9,645 nucleotides of DNA from Anaerolineales bacterium (GTDB lineage Bacteria > Chloroflexota > Anaerolineae > Anaerolineales > Villigracilaceae): positions 1 to 9,645 of the forward strand of contig JADGQD010000066.1 of assembly GCA_017882065.1 (NCBI GenBank), given 5' to 3'. Positions 5,937 through 9,645 of this stretch are shown here, one piece after another (the stretch's first letter is position 1; each line of letters begins with the position of its first letter). The notes beneath the pieces were generated by a model. It was not told the origin of the DNA. It ran no database searches and was given only the letters and a program-made list of their open reading frames with translations. A program made the translations under genes and the position numbers.

Positions 5937-7283
5937 CTATTGCGTTGCTTGTTCCTTCACAATCGGCCCGGTACGCTCATTATACAAATCCATCAACACC
6001 TGGGCCAGTTTTACCGCGTCGTGATGTCCCGGCTGCCGGTGGTCCGCAAGGTCGGAAAGATACAAACGGGAATCGCGTTCAAGTGCCTCATCCACCCTTA
6101 CCCACTGCATGCCATTTTCTAATTTTCCATCATACCATGAATTACAAATGATAACTTCCACAAGTTCGGAGCCAACCAATTCCTCCAGGGTACGGATATG
6201 ATCTCCGGAAGTATACATGTCCGTCTCACCTTGCTGTGTAGAAACGTTTGATATAAAGATTTTTAACGCCCGGCTGGACCGAATCGCGTCGAGCAGGTCG
6301 CCTACGAGGATATTGGGCAGGATACTGGTATACAGGCTGCCAGGGCCGATGACGATCATATCCGCCGCCAGAACCGCCTGGATGACAGGCGGGAACGCCG
6401 AAGCATTATCCGGTTCGAGCCAGACCCGGCACACGCGTCCTGCCGTCTGGGGAATCTGGCTCTCACCCTCCACTCGAACCTCGGTCTGGGCATTCGGCAA
6501 CTGGACATCTGCCACCAGTCGGACATTGTGCAACGTGGCCGGGAGCACCTGCCCATGCACCGAAAGGGCGCGCCCCGATTCGGCAATCGCCTTCTCGAAA
6601 CTACCGGTAATGTCGGAGAGGGCAGAAATAAACAGGTTTCCGAACGAATGCCCACCCAGACCAGTATCTTCTCCAAACCGGTACTGGAATAGTTGCGTCA
6701 ACAGGGCTTCCTCATCAGAGAGCGCCGCCAAGCAATTGCGGATGTCGCCCGGCGGAAGGATGCCCAGACTGCGCCGCAATTCACCCGAAGAACCACCGTC
6801 ATCCGCCACCGATACGACTGCCGTCAGGTTATTGGTATATCCCTTCAGCCCGCGCAAGACAGTGGCGATTCCATGCCCGCCGCCGATGGCAACAATCTGT
6901 GGCCCACGCTCGCGGCGACGGTAATCGGTCACCTGGTCCACCAGCCGCTGGCCGGGCCGCAGGAACGGCACAAGCAGGGAACGGTTGAGTCTCCAAATAC
7001 CCAGGCCGATCAATCCAAACCCAATCCCGACAAAAATAAGAATGCGCCATGGACGCGTCAGGAAACGCAAGGATATAAAGGAAATAATCGGCAACCACCA
7101 GGTATCTGGGGCTGAACGGTACATATCCAGCAAAAAAATTGCCAGACCGGTTCCGATGAGCGTAATTCCAGCCAGCAAGACCAGAAACCAACGTTTTACG
7201 CCAATACCAGGGACAAACCAAGGAATGAATCGAGAAAAAACCCGCCAGATGGAACGATACCAAGCGTCATGCCGCCTAAACAT
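5937..7283 (-). CDS. yvcK: YvcK/GlmR-like protein with N-terminal membrane helices
   Basis: A 448-residue CofD-like protein of the YvcK family (gluconeogenesis factor). In Bacillus YvcK/GlmR binds UDP-GlcNAc and directs carbon to cell-wall precursors on non-glycolytic substrates. The conserved domain starts near 128: VAIGGGHG (131-138), SVADDGGSSG (158-167), PPGDIRN (177-183), GHSFGNL (211-217) and IGPGSLYTSILPN (312-324). Before it lies an extension of about 125 residues with hydrophobic helices at about 32-52, 62-75 and 81-96, absent from Bacillus YvcK, which should tether the domain to the membrane. I chose ATG 7283: TTGACT-N17-TATCAT ends seven bases before it and no Shine-Dalgarno is present, so the message is probably leaderless; GTG at 7286 is an alternative. 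The gene heads the gap-pgk-tpiA block rather than the rapZ-whiA neighbourhood usual in Firmicutes and Actinobacteria. Confidence 0.93.
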   Translation of the reverse strand: MFRRHDAWYRSIWRVFSRFIPWFVPGIGVKRWFLVLLAGITLIGTGLAIFLLDMYRSAPDTWWLPIISFISLRFLTRPWRILIFVGIGFGLIGLGIWRLNRSLLVPFLRPGQRLVDQVTDYRRRERGPQIVAIGGGHGIATVLRGLKGYTNNLTAVVSVADDGGSSGELRRSLGILPPGDIRNCLAALSDEEALLTQLFQYRFGEDTGLGGHSFGNLFISALSDITGSFEKAIAESGRALSVHGQVLPATLHNVRLVADVQLPNAQTEVRVEGESQIPQTAGRVCRVWLEPDNASAFPPVIQAVLAADMIVIGPGSLYTSILPNILVGDLLDAIRSSRALKIFISNVSTQQGETDMYTSGDHIRTLEELVGSELVEVIICNSWYDGKLENGMQWVRVDEALERDSRLYLSDLADHRQPGHHDAVKLAQVLMDLYNERTGPIVKEQATQ

Positions 7284-7290
7284 CACAAAG

Positions 7291-7319
7291 ATGATAGCAG
7301 TTTTTAAGGGAATAGTCAA
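7291..7319 (-). promoter_or_regulatory. Near-consensus promoter of the yvcK-gap-pgk-tpiA block, leaderless geometry
   Basis: On the minus strand TTGACT (7319-7314) and TATCAT (7296-7291) are 17 bp apart. Only seven bases separate the -10 from the ATG at 7283, so the transcript should start at or within a base or two of the start codon. Confidence 0.72.
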
Positions 7320-7334
7320 CCAGAAGCCGAAGTT

Positions 7335-7363
7335 TTTGGGAATCACCGTAACGATTCCCAAAG
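7335..7363. repeat. Palindromic repeat copy 2, upstream of yvcK
   Basis: TTTGGGAATC (7335-7344) and GATTCCCAAA (7353-7362) are perfect 10-bp arms around ACCGTAAC. CGATTCCCAAAGAACC (7352-7367) is identical to the reverse complement of 763-778 near upp. It lies 15 bp upstream of the yvcK -35 box. Confidence 0.72.
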
Positions 7364-7392
7364 AACCGATTCCGTGTAAAGTTGGGGTTTCC

Positions 7393-7413
7393 GGGAATCG
7401 TCGTGGCGATGGG
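7393..7413. repeat. Partial or degenerate repeat copy 3
   Basis: GGGAATCGTCGTGGCGATGGG matches the start of the upp-proximal copy (771-791) at 19 of 21 positions. It lacks the closing right arm. It lies between copy 2 and the large hairpin. Confidence 0.5.
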
Positions 7414-7416
7414 GTT

Positions 7417-7462
7417 ATTCGGGGGTGTTGGGCGGGCGAAGCCCCGCCCAACACCCCCGAAT
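7417..7462. repeat. Large perfect hairpin between yvcK and the ROK kinase
   Basis: Two 20-bp arms (7417-7436 and 7443-7462) are exact reverse complements separated by the 6-nt loop CGAAGC. The left arm is ATTCGGGGGTGTTGGGCGGG. It is GC-rich and lies about 120 bp from the yvcK promoter and about 60 bp before the ROK -10 box. No T-tract follows on the minus strand; the plus strand continues CTTTCCCTC. It could be a dispersed palindromic element, a bidirectional transcription block or a protein-binding site. Confidence 0.75.
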
Positions 7463-7519
7463 CTTTCCCTCTATCACAGAATTACCCAAAGACCCTAAAA
7501 GATGTTCTTGCTATCGGCA

Positions 7520-7528
7520 TGTTATAAT
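7520..7528 (+). promoter_or_regulatory. Extended -10 promoter of the ROK kinase, leaderless geometry
   Basis: TG-T-TATAAT is a perfect extended -10 (TG at 7520-7521, TATAAT at 7523-7528). No good -35 lies 16-18 bp upstream, as is common for extended -10 promoters. The ATG follows after exactly seven bases with no Shine-Dalgarno, as for yvcK on the other strand. Confidence 0.68.
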
Positions 7529-7535
7529 TTCGAAC

Positions 7536-8477
7536 ATGAGCGTCATTGTTGCAATAGACATCGGCGGCACCCAGTTACGGGTTGCAGTTTATCCCCGTAA
7601 TGGAACAACACCCATCACCATACAACATACTGCTTCGCGTGGCATGGAAGACGGTGTTTTCGAGCGCTTGACCGCCCTGATTGACACCATCTGGCCGAAG
7701 GGACCGGTGGATGCAATCTCTGTCGGTGCTCCAGGTCCAATCAATCCATACACCGGGACAATCATCTCCACCCCCAATATTCCTGCCTGGACCCACTATC
7801 CGCTGGCCGAATTGCTCTCCAAACAATATCAAGTGCCGGCTTATCTGGGGAACGATGCCAACCTGGCTGCCCTGGGTGAATGGAACTACGGAGCCGGACA
7901 GGGCCATCACGATGTGGTTTATCTCACCATCAGCACCGGGATTGGGGGGGGTGTCATTAGCAGCGATATGCTCATCGAAGGCTGTTGTGGGATGGCCACC
8001 GAACTCGGGCATGTTATCGTCCTCCCCGGCGGACCGGTCTGTTCCTGCGGCGTACCTGGTCATCTGGAAGCCATCGCCTCTGGACCAGCGATTGCAAGAT
8101 ACGTCAACGAACAGATTGCCGATGGCCGGGTATCCATCCTCCGGTCCAGAACGGAGCTCAGTGCTCGCGATGTAGCGGAAGCCGCCAAACAGGGTGACGA
8201 ACTGGCAAAAGAAGCCTTCGTCCGTGCGGGTGGTTTTATCGGTCAGGCAGTAGCAGAATTCCTGCATATCTTCAATCCATCCATTGTTATCTTCGGCGGT
8301 GGTGTATCTCAGAGCGGCAGGTTGATCCTTGATCCAATCGAAGAATCCATGAAACGTAACATCATGGACAAATCTTATTTGGAAGGGTTGCAGATCACGA
8401 CCGCCAAATTGGGCGATGTTGCCGGCTTGCTCGGTGCACTTGCTCAGGCGCATATTCGTCTTTCCAAAGCTGGATAA
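7536..8477 (+). CDS. ROK-family sugar kinase, probable glucokinase
   Basis: A 313-residue cytoplasmic kinase of the ROK family, most like glucokinases that make glucose-6-phosphate from glucose and ATP. Visible motifs are the phosphate loop DIGGT (8-12), GAPGPIN (64-70), the catalytic Asp107 in LGNDANLAALGE, the second ATP motif STGIGGGV (133-140), substrate-binding Glu156 and His159 in ELGH, and the structural zinc site with Cys169, Cys171 and His176 in VCSCGVPGHLEAIASG. His176 stands where many ROK proteins have Cys. There is no N-terminal winged helix, so it is a kinase and not a NagC/XylR-type repressor. ATG 7536 is fixed by the MSVIVAIDIGGT start and the promoter immediately before it. 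It is divergent from the yvcK-gap-pgk-tpiA block and 20 bp before the aminotransferase gene. N-acetyl amino sugars cannot be excluded as substrates. Confidence 0.93.
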   Translation: MSVIVAIDIGGTQLRVAVYPRNGTTPITIQHTASRGMEDGVFERLTALIDTIWPKGPVDAISVGAPGPINPYTGTIISTPNIPAWTHYPLAELLSKQYQVPAYLGNDANLAALGEWNYGAGQGHHDVVYLTISTGIGGGVISSDMLIEGCCGMATELGHVIVLPGGPVCSCGVPGHLEAIASGPAIARYVNEQIADGRVSILRSRTELSARDVAEAAKQGDELAKEAFVRAGGFIGQAVAEFLHIFNPSIVIFGGGVSQSGRLILDPIEESMKRNIMDKSYLEGLQITTAKLGDVAGLLGALAQAHIRLSKAG

Positions 8478-8497
8478 TTCACAAAAAGGAGAAGTAT

Positions 8498-9645
8498 ATG
8501 GAACCGCTTAAGTTACCAGGGCCGAAGGCCAGGGCATTAATCAAGCGTGATTCGGCCGTCATTTCGCCATCCTATCCGCGCGGGGTTCCATTCGTCATGG
8601 ATCATGGCAAGGGTACCGAAGTCTGGGATGTGGACGGCAACCGTTTCCTGGATTTTGCAGCCGGGATTGCTGTCGTTTCCACCGGCCATAGCCACCCCAA
8701 AGTGGTCAAGGCCATTCAAGAACAGGCTGAACAATTTATTCATATTTCTTCCGATTTTTATCACGAAAAATGGATTGCGCTGGGAGAAAAGCTTGACGAG
8801 ATTGCTCCCTTTGGGGAAGCAGCCTCTTCGTTTATGACCAATTCCGGCACCGAAGCGGTCGAGACTGCCATTAAATTAGCCCGTTACCACAGCGGACGGA
8901 CGAATTTTATCGGCTTTACCGGTGCCTTTCATGGCCGTACGATGGGTGCGGTGACCTTCACTGCCAGTAAGACCACCCACCACCGTGGTTTTTATCCCCT
9001 GATGAACGGCGTCGTTCACGCTCCATTCCCGAATCCCTACCGCCCCATCCTCGACCGGCAGACTGGCGAGGATTACGGCGAGACGGTCGTCCGCTATATC
9101 GAGGACGAAATCCTCGGTCATATTGTCCCGCCGGAAGAAGTGGCTGGCATCCTGGTTGAATCCATCCAGGGCGAAGGCGGTTACATCGTCCCCCCGCCCG
9201 GGTTTTTCCCGGCGCTGCGCGAACTGTGCGATAAACATAATATCTTGTTGATCGCGGATGAGGTCCAAAGCGGAATGGGCCGTACCGGAAAATGGTGGGC
9301 CATCGAACACTTTGATGTGGAACCGGATATCATCACCGCAGCCAAGGGCATCGCTTCCGGGATGCCGCTGGGCGCCTGTATCGCCCGTAATTCCGTGATG
9401 ACCTGGCCGCGCGGCTCGCACGGCAACACTTTCGGCGGTAACCCGATTTCCTGCGCGGCGGCCCTGGCGACCATTGACCTGATCGAAAACGGATACATGG
9501 AAAATGCTGCCACGGTCGGCGACTATGCGCTAGATGCCTTGCATGAGATCATGGCGCGTCACCCGTCCATCGGGGATGTGCGCGGTATCGGCTTGATGAT
9601 CGGTGTTGAATTCGTCAAGGACCGCAAGAGCAAGGTCCCGGCGGA
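8498..9645 (+). CDS. Class III PLP-dependent aminotransferase, 3'-truncated by window edge
   Basis: The first 382 residues of a fold-type I, class III (omega) aminotransferase; the frame runs off the window without a stop. About 440 residues are expected in all. Motifs are the LPGPKARALI start, VDGNRFLDFAAGIAV, the PLP phosphate-binding NSGTEA (115-120), the ring-stacking GAFHGRT (142-148), ESIQGEGG, ADEVQSGMGRTG with Asp254 and Gln257, the Schiff-base Lys283 in TAAKGIASG, and HGNTFGGNP. The N-terminal PGPKA and the PNPYR segment resemble archaeal-type acetylornithine/GABA/ornithine aminotransferases, a group that includes Pyrococcus amino-acid racemases, so the substrate cannot be assigned. 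ATG 8498 has AAAGGAGAAG seven bases upstream. It lies 20 bp after the ROK kinase and is probably co-transcribed, though no metabolic link is obvious. Confidence 0.93.
   Translation, partial: MEPLKLPGPKARALIKRDSAVISPSYPRGVPFVMDHGKGTEVWDVDGNRFLDFAAGIAVVSTGHSHPKVVKAIQEQAEQFIHISSDFYHEKWIALGEKLDEIAPFGEAASSFMTNSGTEAVETAIKLARYHSGRTNFIGFTGAFHGRTMGAVTFTASKTTHHRGFYPLMNGVVHAPFPNPYRPILDRQTGEDYGETVVRYIEDEILGHIVPPEEVAGILVESIQGEGGYIVPPPGFFPALRELCDKHNILLIADEVQSGMGRTGKWWAIEHFDVEPDIITAAKGIASGMPLGACIARNSVMTWPRGSHGNTFGGNPISCAAALATIDLIENGYMENAATVGDYALDALHEIMARHPSIGDVRGIGLMIGVEFVKDRKSKVPA

Noticed and set aside
7335..7413. CRISPR array
   Set aside because: The repeats are palindromic, unequal, irregularly spaced and in opposite orientations, with no spacer pattern and no cas genes.
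7284..7454. N-terminal extension of yvcK by 57 codons
   Set aside because: It translates the promoter, the repeats and one arm of the large hairpin; the same peptide pattern appears on the other strand because the hairpin is a palindrome.
7425..7535. N-terminal extension of the ROK kinase by 37 codons
   Set aside because: It runs through the hairpin and promoter; MSVIVAIDIGGT is the standard ROK N-terminus.
7575..8453. 292-codon open frame antisense to the ROK kinase
   Set aside because: It is the mirror of a clear ROK coding sequence, has no family motifs, and has low-complexity, Asp/Gly-rich composition typical of antisense shadows.

Overview
The window looks like an ordinary chromosomal stretch of a free-living bacterium, most likely Chloroflexota (Anaerolineae-like). 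This is inferred from moderately high GC, a YvcK protein with fused membrane segments, a Bacillus-type GAPDH sequence and an archaeal-like class III aminotransferase. It is not proven by any marker here. There are no tRNA or rRNA genes, CRISPR arrays, insertion sequences or phage genes.

Layout from left to right. Positions 1-712, minus strand: a stand-alone receiver (CheY-like) response regulator followed by an SdpI-family membrane protein. The membrane protein's frame is cut by a TAA but continues to read as a hydrophobic helix to the window edge. Positions 722-850: a divergent promoter region holding a palindromic repeat. Positions 851-1477, plus strand: upp, uracil phosphoribosyltransferase. 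Positions 1606-7283, minus strand: a long co-directional block in transcription order yvcK/glmR-like (with N-terminal membrane helices), gap, pgk, a frameshifted TPR remnant, tpiA, and an M50-like HExxH membrane protein. Positions 7284-7535: a second divergent promoter region with further copies of the repeat and a perfect 20-bp-arm hairpin. Positions 7536-9645, plus strand: a ROK-family sugar kinase (probable glucokinase) and a class III aminotransferase that runs off the right edge.

Functionally the window is centred on triose-phosphate metabolism. GAPDH, PGK and TIM cover the middle of glycolysis/gluconeogenesis. YvcK-type proteins control carbon flow towards UDP-GlcNAc and cell-wall precursors in Bacillus. 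The divergent ROK kinase would feed glucose-6-phosphate into the pathway. Placing yvcK first in a gap-pgk-tpi transcription unit, opposite a sugar kinase, suggests coordinated control of glycolysis and envelope synthesis (inference).

Points worth a second look: probable leaderless promoters for both yvcK and the ROK kinase (-10 box exactly 7 nt before the ATG in each); a palindromic repeat shared by the two divergent promoter regions, with an identical 16-bp core; the interrupted SdpI frame; and the broken TPR gene between pgk and tpiA. I found no convincing new defence, mobile or biosynthetic system.
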